From Lebetimonas sp. JH292 (lineage in GTDB: Bacteria; Campylobacterota; Campylobacteria; Campylobacterales; Nautiliaceae), in assembly GCF_000523275.1 (NCBI RefSeq), contig NZ_ATHQ01000001.1:909799-973798 (forward strand): a stretch of DNA of 64,000 nucleotides, in the 5' to 3' direction. The notes beneath the pieces are model-generated. The model saw only the letters and a program-made list of their open reading frames with translations. It searched no databases and was not told the origin of the DNA. Shown piece by piece: positions 1 to 9,407 of this stretch (its first letter is position 1; each line of letters begins with the position of its first letter). A program made the position numbers and the translations under genes.

Positions 1-109
1 GGTTTTTTCCTATAATATTTTTTTGATAAACGCTGCTCGGTTTGTATCCGCAACCTATTAAAAAAATGAAAAATGTAAAATGAAAAATGTAAAATAAATA
101 TTTTTTGAT
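1..109 (-). CDS. lptE: LptE-like LPS-assembly lipoprotein, 5' part only
   Basis: The gene runs off the left edge, so only about 36 codons are visible. Read leftwards it gives a Lys-Lys start, a very hydrophobic segment and a lipobox L-I-G-C with the Cys at residue 20, followed by GYKPSSVYQ: a lipoprotein signal peptide. Its place directly downstream of leuS matches lptE in Campylobacter, where LptE is the outer-membrane partner of LptD in LPS export; the name rests on that synteny. An AAAGGA lies at the right distance, but the expected start codon reads ATC (109-107) instead of ATG. The hydrophobic core is encoded by a 7-base tandem repeat (62-96). Confidence 0.5.
   Translation of the reverse strand, partial: MKKYLFYIFHFTFFIFLIGCGYKPSSVYQKNIIGKN
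62..96. repeat. heptamer tandem array, AAAAATG type
   Basis: Five consecutive 7-base units (AAAAATG twice, TAAAATG, AAAAATG, TAAAATA) run without a phase break. They encode the hydrophobic part of the lptE signal peptide on the minus strand. Gain or loss of a single unit would shift the reading frame. Confidence 0.85.
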
Positions 110-112
110 TGC

Positions 113-2568
113 TTATCCTTTTATTACAAAATTTATCATTCTTTTTGGCACAAAAATTTCTTTAATAATTTCTTTTCCTTCTATATATTTTTTAACCGCA
201 TTTTTGGGCTGTGTTTAGAATTTCTTCTTTGTTTGCATCTGTATTTACGGTAATTTCGGCTCTTTTCTTACCGTTTACACTTACCGGATAATGTATTTCA
301 TCTTTAATTAAAGCATTTTCGTCAATTTTAATTTCTTTAAAATTGTTTCTGTTGAATAAATTTTGGCTGATTTCACTGGACTATGTGAGGAACAATAGGT
401 TCCAATACATTCATTAATATCCAGTAACCTTCCGTATAAACATCAATGTTCTCTATTTTATTTAATGCGTTTAAACTTTCCATTGCGCTTGCGATTAATG
501 TATTAAAAGCGAATGTTTTTTTGTATGTTTCTTTTGCTTTTTTTAATGTTTCATATACTTTTCTTCTTGCTTCTTTTTCCTCTTTTGTCAGTTTATTTGT
601 GTCAATTTTAGGGATTGTGTCGGTTTTTTTGCATTTTTGGGAATTTAAATATACCCTGTTTAAAAATCTGTATGCACCCTCAACCCCGCTGTCGCTCCAT
701 TCCAACTCCTGCTCAGGCGGAGCGGCAAAAAGAATAAAAAGCCTTGCAGTGTCGGCTCCGTATTTTTTAATAATATCATCAGGGTCTACCACATTGCCTT
801 TTGATTTAGACATTTTAGAACCGTCTTTTAATACCATTCCCTGAGTTAATAGTCTTGCAAAAGGCTCGTCTACACTTACGTATCCTAAATCCCTGAGAGC
901 TTTTGTAAAAAACCTTGCATAAAGTAAGTGTAAAATGGCATGTTCTATCCCCCCGATATACTGGTCTACCGGCATCCAGTAGTTTTCGTCTTCTTTCCTG
1001 AAAGGAACATCTTTGAATTTTCTAAAATCACTTACATATCTAAACTGATACCAGCTGCTCTCAACAAATGTATCCATTGTGTCTGTTTCACGTATTGCCT
1101 CGCCTCCGCATTTAGGACACTTTGTATATTTCCAGGTAGGGTGTGTTTCAAGAGGATTGCCGCTTCCTGTGATTTCCACATCCTCAGGCAATGTAATCGG
1201 AAGGTTTTCTATTTTTTCAGGAACTATCCCGCATTTTGGACATTTTACAAACGGAAGAGGGGCACCCCAGTATCTTTGGCGGCTTATTCCCCAGTCTCTA
1301 AGGCGGTAATTTGTAACTTTTTTACCGATTCTAAGCTCTTCGAATTTTTTAATAATAGCCTCTTTCGCTTTGGTGTTTAACATTCCGCTAAATTCGCCGC
1401 TGTTTATTAAAATTCCCTCACCTGTATAGGCTTTGCTTTTATCAAGTTCCCCGTTTAGAGGTTTAATAACCCATTTAATCGGAAGATTAAATTTTGTGGC
1501 AAATTCAAAATCCCTTTCATCATGGGCAGGAACCGCCATTACAGCACCGCTTCCGTATTCAACCAAAACAAAATTCGCCATCCATACCGGTATTTTTTCG
1601 CCGGTTAGCGGATGAAGCACGTCAATTCCGAGATAACATCCGTCTTTTTGCATAGACTGTCTCTCTTTAGGTAGAATGCTTCTTATTTCCCTTACCTTTT
1701 TTTCTGTTTTTTCATCCAACAATCCGTTTTCGAGCATATAATCAATTATAGGATGTTCAGGGGCTAGGGCAGAGTAGGTTATTCCGTAAATTGTATCGGG
1801 TCTTGTTGTAAAAACTTCGTATCCGTCAAATTTATTGTTAAGTTTTTCTTTGCTGTTTTGCGTCAGGTTAAATTTAAATTCAAGCCCTGTGGATTTTCCA
1901 ATCCAGTTTTTCTGCATGGTGAGAACTCTTTCAGGCCAGCCGTCTTTTATTTTTTCCATATCGTTTAGCAGTTCTTCGGCATATTTTGTAATTTTGATAT
2001 ACCATCCCGGAAGTTCTTTTATTTCTATTGGATTGTCGCATCTCCAGCAGCATCCGTCAATCACCTGCTCATTTGCCAATACTGTATGGCACGTTTCGCA
2101 CCAGTTTACCTTTTGTGTACGTCTTTCAAGCAGGCCGTTTTCATAAAATTTAATAATAAATTCCTGCTCCCACCTTGTATATTCCGGGTCACTTGTGGCA
2201 AATTCCCTTGTTTTTGAAAAAGAAAGACCTAAAGAAGCTAATTCTTTTCTCATATAATCAATATTTTCATATGTCCATTTTTTAGGATGGACTTTATGTT
2301 TAATGGCCGCATTTTCAGCCGGCATTCCAAAACTGTCCCATCCTATCGGATGAAGTACGTTAAATCCGGATTTTCTGTAGTATCTGGCCAGTGCGTCGCC
2401 TATGGTGTAGTTTCTTACATGTCCCATATGTATTCTTCCGCTTGGGTACGGGAACATACTTAAAATATATTTTTTAGGAAGAGTTTTATCTTCTTTTGGC
2501 TCGAATGCTTTTTCATCATTCCAGATTTTTTGCCATTTTTTTTCAATAACAGCTGGATTATATTGCAT
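113..2568 (-). CDS. leuS: leucyl-tRNA synthetase, with two apparent frameshifts near the 3' end
   Basis: Class I aminoacyl-tRNA synthetase that charges tRNA-Leu in the cytoplasm. The HIGH-type motif HMGH is at about residues 47-50, the KMSKS loop is present as KMSKSKGNV, and the editing and zinc-type Cys pairs are visible. ATG at 2568 follows AAAGGAG by 5 bases and is preferred over the in-frame TTG at 2571. The uninterrupted frame stops after PHIVQ (373), but the next frame continues with [17 protein letters not shown] and, after a second shift near 200-205 (a T5 run on the plus strand), with [17 protein letters not shown] up to a stop at 113. Both shifts are single extra bases. As this enzyme is essential, sequence errors are the likely cause. 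Confidence 0.93.
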
Positions 2569-2589
2569 CAATTCTCCTTTTAATACTTT

Positions 2590-2666
2590 TTTACTATTTA
2601 CAATTCACCACTCACAATCCATAACTCATAATTCATAATTCATAACTTATAACTCATAACTCCCCA
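2590..2666. repeat. heptamer tandem array, YTCAYAA type
   Basis: Eleven consecutive 7-base units in perfect phase, for example TTCACCA, CTCACAA, CTCATAA, TTCATAA (twice), CTTATAA. It fills the gap between leuS and the DUF6394 gene. Degenerate minisatellite with no coding role that I can see. Confidence 0.85.
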
Positions 2667-2667
2667 T

Positions 2668-3012
2668 TTATTCCCAGTCTATATTTTTTGTTTTGGCTAT
2701 TTCTATAAAACTTAGAATTATCGTTACAATATTGGCTATTAATGCCCCTATTGCCATTGCGTAAGCGGCATCTAAATCATTTTTTATTTCAAGATAAATA
2801 AAAGCTGGAATCAAATGTAAATCCGCTACTAAACTTGCCGCAAACAGTTCTGCTGCAACTATGTTTTTTACACCTATTTTCAAAATAGTCGATATCAGGT
2901 TTAAACTCAGAGCTATAAAAAGGGCCACTTTATTATGGTCATATAAAAAACCGGCAACACTTGTAAGACTCATTAATTGAAAAAACACATATATTACTTT
3001 TCCCCAGTCCAT
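2668..3012 (-). CDS. small membrane protein, DUF6394 type
   Basis: 114 residues with four hydrophobic segments (about 5-25, 30-50, 52-72 and 82-106) and a short charged tail ending KNIDWE, so an inner-membrane protein. The composition and position between secF and leuS resemble the DUF6394 proteins of Campylobacterota, which have no assigned function. It is probably cotranscribed with secDF. The family name is from memory of that pattern and is less certain than the topology. Confidence 0.75.
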   Translation of the reverse strand: MDWGKVIYVFFQLMSLTSVAGFLYDHNKVALFIALSLNLISTILKIGVKNIVAAELFAASLVADLHLIPAFIYLEIKNDLDAAYAMAIGALIANIVTIILSFIEIAKTKNIDWE

Positions 3013-3027
3013 TATTGCCCTTTATAT

Positions 3028-3118
3028 TAATTATCAATTATCAATCATGGCCGTTTTTTAAACAGCCAGATGAGCAAGCTCATTTTATATTTCTCACTAC
3101 TTACCATTCACCACTCAC
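3028..3118. repeat. two-hairpin repeat element with heptamer tail (copy A)
   Basis: Hairpin 1 spans 3049-3067 (GGCCGTTT / AAACAGCC), hairpin 2 spans 3070-3083 (ATGAGC / GCTCAT, AA loop). TTATCAA units precede it and four heptamers (TTCTCAC, TACTTAC, CATTCAC, CACTCAC; 3091-3118) follow. Related copies lie at 19392, 19511 and, inverted, at 22447. Confidence 0.75.
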
Positions 3119-3123
3119 TTTTT

Positions 3124-4095
3124 TTATACCACTCCGCCCTGATACATCTGGCGCATTTTTTCTTTTTCTCTTTTTCTTTTTTCAATTTCGGCAAGTCTTT
3201 TTCTGTAATCGTCAATTTTAAATCCGAGCCAGATAAGAAGCGGAGAGGCTATAAAAATAGAACTGTATGTACCTACTATAATTCCCACTAAAAGAGTGAA
3301 ACTAAAAGGTCTTATAATTTCTCCTCCGAATAAGAAGAGTGTAAGCACAACAAAGAAAGTCGTGAGTGAGGTTAAAACAGTTCTTGAGAGCGTTTTAGAA
3401 ACGGCTTCGTTAATAAGCGCCGCCAAATCGTTTACTTTTGAGTCTCTGACCTGCTCTCTGATTCTGTCGAATACCACTATCGTATCGTTAAGGGAATATC
3501 CCATAAGTGTTAAAATGGCCGCCAATACATCAAGATTTGTTTCAATGCCAAAAAAACTAACAGCACCGAGTGAAATTATTGTGTCATGAAAAAGTGCCAA
3601 TACACTGGCCAGGGCAAAACGCCATTCAAACCTGAACGCAACATATATTAATATACCTATTACAGAAAGAATAAATGCACTTAATCCTTTTTCTTTCAAT
3701 TCGTTTCCTACTTTAGCTCCTACTATGTCCACCCTTCTTACATCAACATTTCCTATGGGTTTTAAAAGGTTTTTTATCTCTTTTCCGAGTGATTTTTGAA
3801 CATCCCCGGAAACAGAGTTAACATTAAGTCTTATTAGAATTTCTTTATTGCTGCCGAATGTTGTAATGCTTGGAGAAGTAAATTTTTTAGAAACTATTTT
3901 TCTTATTTTACTTAATTTTACCGGTTTATCGAATTTTACCTGAATTTCAATTCCGCCTTTAAAGTCTATCCCCCAGTTAAACCCTTTTGTAAAAATAGAA
4001 AACAGACTAAGTACAATCAATATAAGAGAAATGGAAACAAACAGGTTTCTTTTGCTCATAAAATTATATGTTTTATCACTTTTAAAAAGTTCCAT
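3124..4095 (-). CDS. secF: protein translocase subunit SecF
   Basis: RND-type membrane subunit that works with SecD and YajC to pull exported proteins through SecYEG using the proton-motive force. At 323 residues it is of normal length. One N-terminal membrane segment (about 18-37) leads to a periplasmic domain beginning NWGIDFKGGIEIQV, followed by five hydrophobic segments; the SecF signature ALFHDTIISLGAVSFFG and the downstream SLNDTIVVFDRIRE are clear. It starts one base after the secD stop, so the two are translationally coupled. Confidence 0.97.
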   Translation of the reverse strand: MELFKSDKTYNFMSKRNLFVSISLILIVLSLFSIFTKGFNWGIDFKGGIEIQVKFDKPVKLSKIRKIVSKKFTSPSITTFGSNKEILIRLNVNSVSGDVQKSLGKEIKNLLKPIGNVDVRRVDIVGAKVGNELKEKGLSAFILSVIGILIYVAFRFEWRFALASVLALFHDTIISLGAVSFFGIETNLDVLAAILTLMGYSLNDTIVVFDRIREQVRDSKVNDLAALINEAVSKTLSRTVLTSLTTFFVVLTLFLFGGEIIRPFSFTLLVGIIVGTYSSIFIASPLLIWLGFKIDDYRKRLAEIEKRKREKEKMRQMYQGGVV

Positions 4096-4096
4096 T

Positions 4097-5653
4097 TTAA
4101 GCCTTCATTCCAAAGTGTTTTGGAGTAATTTTTTTACCACCGGCAAGTATGTATCCCCAAATGCCGTGTGTTCCAAGAATAGCTGTGAGCATACTGGCCA
4201 TTATCCCCAAAGCCATGGTAATTGCAAAACCTTTAATTGTTCCGGTTCCGTATGCAAAAAGGGCAATCGCCGCAATCAAAGTTGTGATATTTGCATCAAC
4301 AATGGCGCTCATTGCATTTTTATATCCTCCTTCAATTGCTGTTTTTATATGTTTGCCTTCACGGATTAATTCTCTTATCCTTTCATTTATAATTACATTT
4401 GCATCCACCGACATACCGACTGTTAATACAATACCGGCCATTCCAGGAAGCGTAAGCGTTGCGCCAAAAAGCGCCATTACGGCAATAATTAAAAACAGGT
4501 TTACAATAAGTGCGATGTCTGCAATAATACCTGCGAGGTTATAATACCATGCCATAAATATAACAACTATTACAAATCCGCTTATCAGTGCTATCATTGA
4601 TTTTTTAATACTGTCTGCCCCGAGACTTGCACCTACGCTTCTTTGCTCAAGCAGTACCACCGGTGCCGGAAGAGAGCCGCTTCTTAGAGCTATGGCAAGA
4701 ACATGGGCTTCTTCAGGAGTACCTACGGTTATCTGACCGCTTCCTCCTCCTATTCTCTCCTGTATGACAGGTGCTGAATAGACTTTGTTATCCACTACAA
4801 TTGCAAGCCTTTTTCCTACATTTTTGCCTGTAAAATCTCCAAAAATCTGGGCGCCCTGTGAATTTAGGGTAAAGAAAATGGCGGGCTGGTTTGTTTTTTG
4901 TGTAAATCCAACGGTTGCGTCCGTAATCATACTTCCGTCAAGTACCGGTGGGGTTTTTAAAAGATATTTTCTATCAGGGTTATCTTTGCTCGGAAGCAGT
5001 ATATCTCCGTATTTTGCAGCGTCTTTTTTAGTTATGGCTTTATGCTCGTCATCAACGGCATACAGCTCCAAATGGGCCGAAGTGGAAATCAGTTTTCTGA
5101 CGGAATCTTTTTCTTTTTCAGTTTTTATTCCCGGAAGTTCCACCACAATTTTATCAATTCCCTGTTTTGTAACACTCGGTTCAGCTAAACCGAATGCATC
5201 AAGCCTGCTTCTTATTGTCTGAATTGCTTGATTTACGGCATCCTCTTTTGTTTTTTGAATTTCAGCCGGAGTTAGTTTAATAGTATATAAAACACTCTCT
5301 TTTTGAGGCTTTTTAATTATTTGAACACCTTTTAACTTTTTTAAAATTTTATCCATTTTAGCTTCGTCATCTTTGTCTATAAGTTCAAAACTTAAAGCGT
5401 CTTTTTTAACTTTCAAACTGTCTATAAATATTTCTTTTTTATTTGTTATATATTTGATTGTGGATGCAAATGTTTTAATTTTGTTTTTAACAGCTTCATC
5501 ACCCTTTACACCCAAAACCAAATACATTCCTCCCTGTAAATCGAGTCCCAGATTGACTTTAGGATTTTTTCCTATAAATGAGGGAACGGTAAATGCCACT
5601 CCAAAAAGGGCGGCTAATATAAATATAACCAGTCTGTAATTAAGTTTTTTCAT
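4097..5653 (-). CDS. secD: protein translocase subunit SecD
   Basis: Large RND subunit of the SecDF-YajC complex. 518 residues: N-terminal membrane anchor (about 8-25), NLGLDLQGGMYLVLGV motif at about 35, a long periplasmic P1 domain (about 50-330), then five membrane segments with the conserved GMSVDANVIINERIRE. It overlaps yajC by 4 bases (ATGA) at its start and abuts secF at its end, forming a yajC-secD-secF operon transcribed leftwards. Confidence 0.97.
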   Translation of the reverse strand: MKKLNYRLVIFILAALFGVAFTVPSFIGKNPKVNLGLDLQGGMYLVLGVKGDEAVKNKIKTFASTIKYITNKKEIFIDSLKVKKDALSFELIDKDDEAKMDKILKKLKGVQIIKKPQKESVLYTIKLTPAEIQKTKEDAVNQAIQTIRSRLDAFGLAEPSVTKQGIDKIVVELPGIKTEKEKDSVRKLISTSAHLELYAVDDEHKAITKKDAAKYGDILLPSKDNPDRKYLLKTPPVLDGSMITDATVGFTQKTNQPAIFFTLNSQGAQIFGDFTGKNVGKRLAIVVDNKVYSAPVIQERIGGGSGQITVGTPEEAHVLAIALRSGSLPAPVVLLEQRSVGASLGADSIKKSMIALISGFVIVVIFMAWYYNLAGIIADIALIVNLFLIIAVMALFGATLTLPGMAGIVLTVGMSVDANVIINERIRELIREGKHIKTAIEGGYKNAMSAIVDANITTLIAAIALFAYGTGTIKGFAITMALGIMASMLTAILGTHGIWGYILAGGKKITPKHFGMKA

Positions 5654-5955
5654 TTTTCTTCTTCAAGTTTTCTAGCAACTGCTGCTTTGTCTATTTTTAC
5701 TTCAACACCATCGGCTATTTTGGCTTTGATAAAGCCTTCTTCGTTTTTTACCACTTCTGCGATAATACCGCCTGTTGTGACAATTTTGTCACCTTTTTTC
5801 AGTTCCGCCACCATTGCTTTATGCTTTTTTGCCTGTCTTTGTTGTGGTAAAATTACAAGCAAATAAAAAATTGCGAATAAAATAATAAGAGGTAAAAGCG
5901 ATGCGACTAAACTCGGTTGGCCTGCTGCCGGTGCTGCTGCATATAGAAAATTCAT
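5650..5955 (-). CDS. yajC: preprotein translocase accessory subunit YajC
   Basis: 101 residues, one membrane segment (about 17-37) followed by the family motif LPQQRQAKKHKAMVAELKKG and a small soluble domain (GDKIVTTGGIIAEV). First gene of the yajC-secD-secF operon; ATG at 5955 preceded by AAAGGA. Divergent from lnt, whose start lies only about 40 bases away, so the two promoters must share a very short region. Confidence 0.96.
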   Translation of the reverse strand: MNFLYAAAPAAGQPSLVASLLPLIILFAIFYLLVILPQQRQAKKHKAMVAELKKGDKIVTTGGIIAEVVKNEEGFIKAKIADGVEVKIDKAAVARKLEEEK

Positions 5956-5993
5956 GTGTATCCTTTTTTAAGCGATATTTTAACACAAATTCT

Positions 5994-7195
5994 TTGATTG
6001 TGGCAACTCTAATATCTTTACCTGTTTATTTAAACTTTTTTATGCTTAAATTTGGAATTAATGATAATTTTTTTACAAAATTTATTTTTACATTTATTTT
6101 GCTTTTGGCTTTTATTTCTTTTTTTTATATCAAACACTCTTTTTTCCAAACAGGATTTTTTATAGGAGTTTTTTGGTTTTATTGGATTAGTCTTAGTTTT
6201 AGGTATTATAATTTAAGTTTTTTAATCCCTTTGGTGATTTTTGCAATAGGTGTTTTTTACGGGGCTGTTTTTTGGATTATAAAAAAAACAGAAAATTTTA
6301 TAAAAAACAGTTATATGAAAAAAATTTACTATATTTTAATATTTACTTTTGCTTTTGATTATTTAGCCCCTTTTACGTTTGACTGGCTGAAACCAGAAAT
6401 ATTATTTGTAAACAGTTTTTACGGTGTTGATAAAATTAACTTTGCTGATTGTGTTTTTTGGTATTTTGTTTTATGAAATAGATAAAAAATTTTTACTTTT
6501 ACTTATTATTCCTCTGTTTTTTATAAATTATGATGTTCCGAAAATGCCAAAAATTAAAATTTATCTGGCCAGTACTTATGCAGAATTTAAAATGGAAAAA
6601 GTTTTATATTCCTGTTGAAATAAAAAATAACTTTAATATAATTAATAAAGCCATTACAGATAATTATGAAGCGATTGTTTTGCCAGAGAGCGCATTCCCT
6701 CTGTTTTTGAATCTACATCAGGATTTAATGCAGAAATTAAAAATTTTGTCTCAAAAAATTGTAATAATAACAGGCGCGCTTCATTATAAAAACCGTAAGT
6801 TTTTCAATTCAACATATGTTTTTGAAAACGGTAAAGTTACTATTCTGGATAAGCATCTTCTGGTTCCTTTTGGAGAATATATCCCCCTTCCTTTTTTTGA
6901 AAAAGAAATCAACCATCTGTTTTTTGCTGACAGCAGCGATTTTTCCGTGAGTAAGAAATTTGGAGAATTTAAAATTAAAAATTACAAATTTATTAATGCC
7001 ATATGTTATGAACTTACCAGTGAAGATTTGTATAAATTAAAACCGAATTATGTGATAGGAATGAGCAATCTTGCATGGTTTAACCCTTCAATTATGCCGA
7101 GTATTCAGGAAATGCTTATAAAAATTTATGCAAAAAAGTATAAAAAGATGGTTTTTCATTCCATAAACGGGTTTAAAAGTCAAACAATAAAATGA
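5994..7195 (+). CDS. lnt: apolipoprotein N-acyltransferase, split by two frameshifts
   Basis: Adds the third acyl chain to lipoproteins in the inner membrane. The N-terminal half is a run of membrane segments; the C-terminal half is a nitrilase-like domain with the catalytic triad visible as Glu (VLPESAFPLF), Lys (ILDKHLLVPFGEYIPL) and Cys (NAICYE), ending FHSINGFKSQTIK. Three frames must be joined: shifts of one extra base near 6430-6450 and near 6570-6590. Corrected length is about 400 residues, normal for the short Campylobacter-type Lnt. The likely start is TTG at 5994; GTG at 6000 is an alternative. Confidence 0.88.
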
Positions 7196-7250
7196 ATGGA
7201 AAATGAAGTAATAGTTATATACCAATTGAAAATGGAAAATAATTAAAATG
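7195..7250. repeat. degenerate heptamer array after lnt
   Basis: Units such as AATGGAA, AATGAAG, AAATGGA, AAATAAT and TAAAATG keep a 7-base step, weakly in the middle. From 7251 to the tRNA terminator near 7359 I see only AT-rich sequence. Confidence 0.5.
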
Positions 7251-7358
7251 TTGAAACAATAAAAGTTTTATATTTTTTAAAGTAACTAATTGAGAATTGA
7301 TATAACTAATTGAAAAGAAATATTAAGATAATAGACTAATATAATAAATTAATTATTA

Positions 7359-7374
7359 AAAATGTTTACATTTT
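7359..7374 (-). terminator. possible terminator of the tRNA operon
   Basis: AAAATG / CATTTT hairpin with a 4-base loop, directly after the CCA end of tRNA-Asp on the minus strand and followed by T-rich sequence. The stem is all AT but one pair, hence low confidence. Confidence 0.4.
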
Positions 7375-7375
7375 A

Positions 7376-7452
<77 letters not shown>

Positions 7453-7467
7453 GTATGATAAAATATA

Positions 7468-7543
7468 TGGTGGTCGCTGCAGGGCTCGAACCTGCGACCC
7501 CCAGCTTGTAAGGCTGGTGCTCTCCCAACTGAGCTAAGCGACC
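7468..7543 (-). tRNA. tRNA-Val (TAC)
   Basis: 76-nt cloverleaf with acceptor stem GGTCGCT/AGCGACC, anticodon loop CTTACAA (anticodon TAC), TTCGAGC in the T loop and an encoded CCA. Third gene of the tRNA operon. A second valine tRNA (GAC) lies at 22944. Confidence 0.97.
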
Positions 7544-7561
7544 GTAAAGTTTTTTGGAGAT

Positions 7562-7637
7562 TGGCGTCCCCAACGAGATTCGAACTCGTGTCGCCGCCGT
7601 GAAAGGGCGGTGTCCTAGACCTCTAGACGATGGGGAC
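7562..7637 (-). tRNA. tRNA-Glu (TTC)
   Basis: 76-nt cloverleaf with acceptor stem GTCCCCA/TGGGGAC, anticodon loop CTTTCAC (anticodon TTC), GTTCGAATC T loop and an encoded CCA. Second gene of the tRNA operon. Confidence 0.97.
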
Positions 7638-7641
7638 CAAG

Positions 7642-7717
7642 TGGTGACCCGTGTTGGATTCGAACCAACGGCCCTCTGCTTAAAAGGCAGATGCTCTACC
7701 GACTGAGCTAACGGGTC
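7642..7717 (-). tRNA. tRNA-Lys (TTT)
   Basis: 76-nt cloverleaf with acceptor stem GACCCGT/ACGGGTC, anticodon loop CTTTTAA (anticodon TTT), GTTCGAATC T loop and an encoded CCA. First gene of the tRNA operon, starting about 18 bases after the -10 box. Confidence 0.97.
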
Positions 7718-7735
7718 AATCATTTGTGGAGTGAA

Positions 7736-7764
7736 ATTATAAGAAAAAAATATTTGCTTGTCAA
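7736..7764 (-). promoter_or_regulatory. near-consensus sigma-70 promoter of the tRNA operon
   Basis: On the minus strand: TTGACA (7764-7759), a 17-base spacer, TATAAT (7741-7736). Both hexamers match the consensus exactly, which is rare in this AT-rich genome, where -35 boxes are usually weak. It fits a strongly expressed stable-RNA operon Lys-Glu-Val-Asp. Confidence 0.88.
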
Positions 7765-7784
7765 GAAAAAAGGAAATAAAAAAT

Positions 7785-7926
7785 TGCACCGAGCCCTTAG
7801 GGCTGCAGGCGTATGAAGTGCAAGTTTGCACAAATTCATCGCCGTGCGAGCCTAAAAACGACAAGCAGTTGTCGTTTTATTAACGGCTCTCCTGTTTGCA
7901 ATTTTTAGCAAAATTTGAGCGGTGCA
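7785..7926 (-). ncRNA. candidate structured RNA with five-helix junction, unknown family
   Basis: A closing stem TGCACCG/CGGTGCA (7785-7791 with 7920-7926) encloses four consecutive hairpins: AGCCC/GGGCT (7792-7804); a bulged stem of about 17 pairs (7805-7847); GAGCC/GGCTC (7848-7852 with 7885-7889) holding a perfect 10-bp stem AAAACGACAA/TTGTCGTTTT (7855-7878); and TTTGC/GCAAA (7895-7912). Almost no bases are left unpaired between helices. On the minus strand the closing stem runs into a T-rich tail (ATTTTTTATTT), like an intrinsic terminator, which is why I assign that strand. It lies between the end of batD and the tRNA promoter. I recognise no SRP, 6S, tmRNA or RNase P motif. Confidence 0.6.
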
Positions 7927-7990
7927 TTAGCAAAATGAAGCTCTGAAGCTTTGTAGTTATATTTCTATAAATAATACGGGTAAAATAAAA

Positions 7991-9406
7991 TTAAAGAGAT
8001 TTGATTATTTCTATAATCTCTTTTTTGTCTATTTTATTTTTTTCACCTTTATAAATATTTGCTTCAAGTTTTTTTAATATTTCGTCTATTTTTTTGTTTC
8101 CAGCAAAAGGAAGCAATAATTGAAAAAGTTCTTTATTATCTGCTTTTTTGATTTGTTCATAAATATCTTTTTTTGGAAATTTTATTTTATATAAACTTAA
8201 ACTTAACAGCAGTGTAATTAAAACCCCTAAAACAAAAGCGATTAATATTAAAATATAATTTGTTTTATATACAATTTTTGTTTTAATTTTTACAGGATGG
8301 GTGAAATTTTCTGTTTTTGGCAGATTTATCATAGAATTTTCTATTTTTATATATAAAGGGTTGCTTTTTACTTCTTTTAATTTTCGGTTAAATTCCAGTA
8401 ATGAAACGGGTGAGAGATTAATATCTTTTGGACTTAATACGGTAAATTCTTTTTGATAAACGCCGCAAAGTATGTTATTTAGAATTTTTGTTTTCAATAT
8501 AGGTTTTTTTTCATATATTGTGGCGTTTTTTATATTTAATTTGAAATTTTTCATATCATAAAAATCTCCGCATCCGCTTATTTTCAATGTTATATGAACA
8601 GGCGTGTTTGCAAGCGCTTTTTTTTTGTCAGCACTTAATGTTATGTTAAAATCGCCCCAGATACTGTTTTGGGGAATCGGTTTTACTTTTAATTTTACTT
8701 CATTTGATACTATTCTTTTATATCTGATAAAAGCGGCTGAAAAGAAAGGGTCATCAAACGGGTTTTCTTTTTGCAAAATTCCGATATTGGCCAGAATAGG
8801 CCCTATTTCAAAAATTCCGCTTTTTTGAGGTATTATCAAAAATTTATATTTGGTTATTTTATAATTGTTTTTAATAAAAGTTTTGCTGGAAATTTGATTT
8901 ATTAAAAAATCCTGAAGTGCAGGTCTTTGAATTTGAATACTCTGTGGATTTGCATCAATATTTTGGGAAAATTTAATGGTTAATATCTTTCCTTCCCCTA
9001 AGAAACTTTCATTTTTGTCTAAACTGAGGGTCAAATCATAATTTTTATCATTTGTTTTTTCCAATTTATGAACGGTAATTTTTATCGGCTTTGTATAAAA
9101 GGTTTTGCCGTCTACAATAACTTTAAAAGAAGGTATTGTTATATTTTTTAAAGGATAAAAAATATAACTTCTGGAAATTTGTGTGTTCATTTTTCCGTTT
9201 ATAATAGTCACATTTTCACTCTTTGCGCTTCCCTGCACTTGGTATGGCCCTATTTGCGCAATATCCGGCATTTTTACATTTTTACCTTCCGCTGTGATTG
9301 TGAAAATTACTTCATTGCCTTCGGATATGTCAGTTTTGTTTACGCTTACGTTTACGTTTACATTTGCAAAAAGCAAAACCGCTATTAATAAAATAAATTT
9401 TTTCAT
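7991..9406 (-). CDS. batD: BatD-like exported membrane-anchored protein
   Basis: 471 residues: signal peptide (about 1-17), extracytoplasmic beta-rich region starting VSVNKTDISEGNEVIFTITA (the BatD 'oxygen tolerance' domain start), and one membrane segment near 385-408 followed by a charged cytoplasmic tail. BatD proteins are thought to act with BatA/BatB von Willebrand proteins and MoxR in envelope stress tolerance. Last gene of the leftward operon moxR-DUF58-small membrane protein-batA-batB-batC-batD, one base after batC. Confidence 0.85.
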   Translation of the reverse strand: MKKFILLIAVLLFANVNVNVSVNKTDISEGNEVIFTITAEGKNVKMPDIAQIGPYQVQGSAKSENVTIINGKMNTQISRSYIFYPLKNITIPSFKVIVDGKTFYTKPIKITVHKLEKTNDKNYDLTLSLDKNESFLGEGKILTIKFSQNIDANPQSIQIQRPALQDFLINQISSKTFIKNNYKITKYKFLIIPQKSGIFEIGPILANIGILQKENPFDDPFFSAAFIRYKRIVSNEVKLKVKPIPQNSIWGDFNITLSADKKKALANTPVHITLKISGCGDFYDMKNFKLNIKNATIYEKKPILKTKILNNILCGVYQKEFTVLSPKDINLSPVSLLEFNRKLKEVKSNPLYIKIENSMINLPKTENFTHPVKIKTKIVYKTNYILILIAFVLGVLITLLLSLSLYKIKFPKKDIYEQIKKADNKELFQLLLPFAGNKKIDEILKKLEANIYKGEKNKIDKKEIIEIIKSL

Positions 9407-9407
9407 C

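Noticed and set aside
113-400. leuS frame breaks as programmed frameshifting
   Set aside because: No slippery heptamer with a following structure at either site, and two independent +1 breaks in one essential gene fit sequence error better.
7785-7926. Structured element as tmRNA, SRP RNA, 6S RNA or RNase P RNA
   Set aside because: None of the conserved sequence signatures of these RNAs is present, there is no tag frame or tRNA-like end, and a five-helix junction does not fit 6S or SRP RNA.
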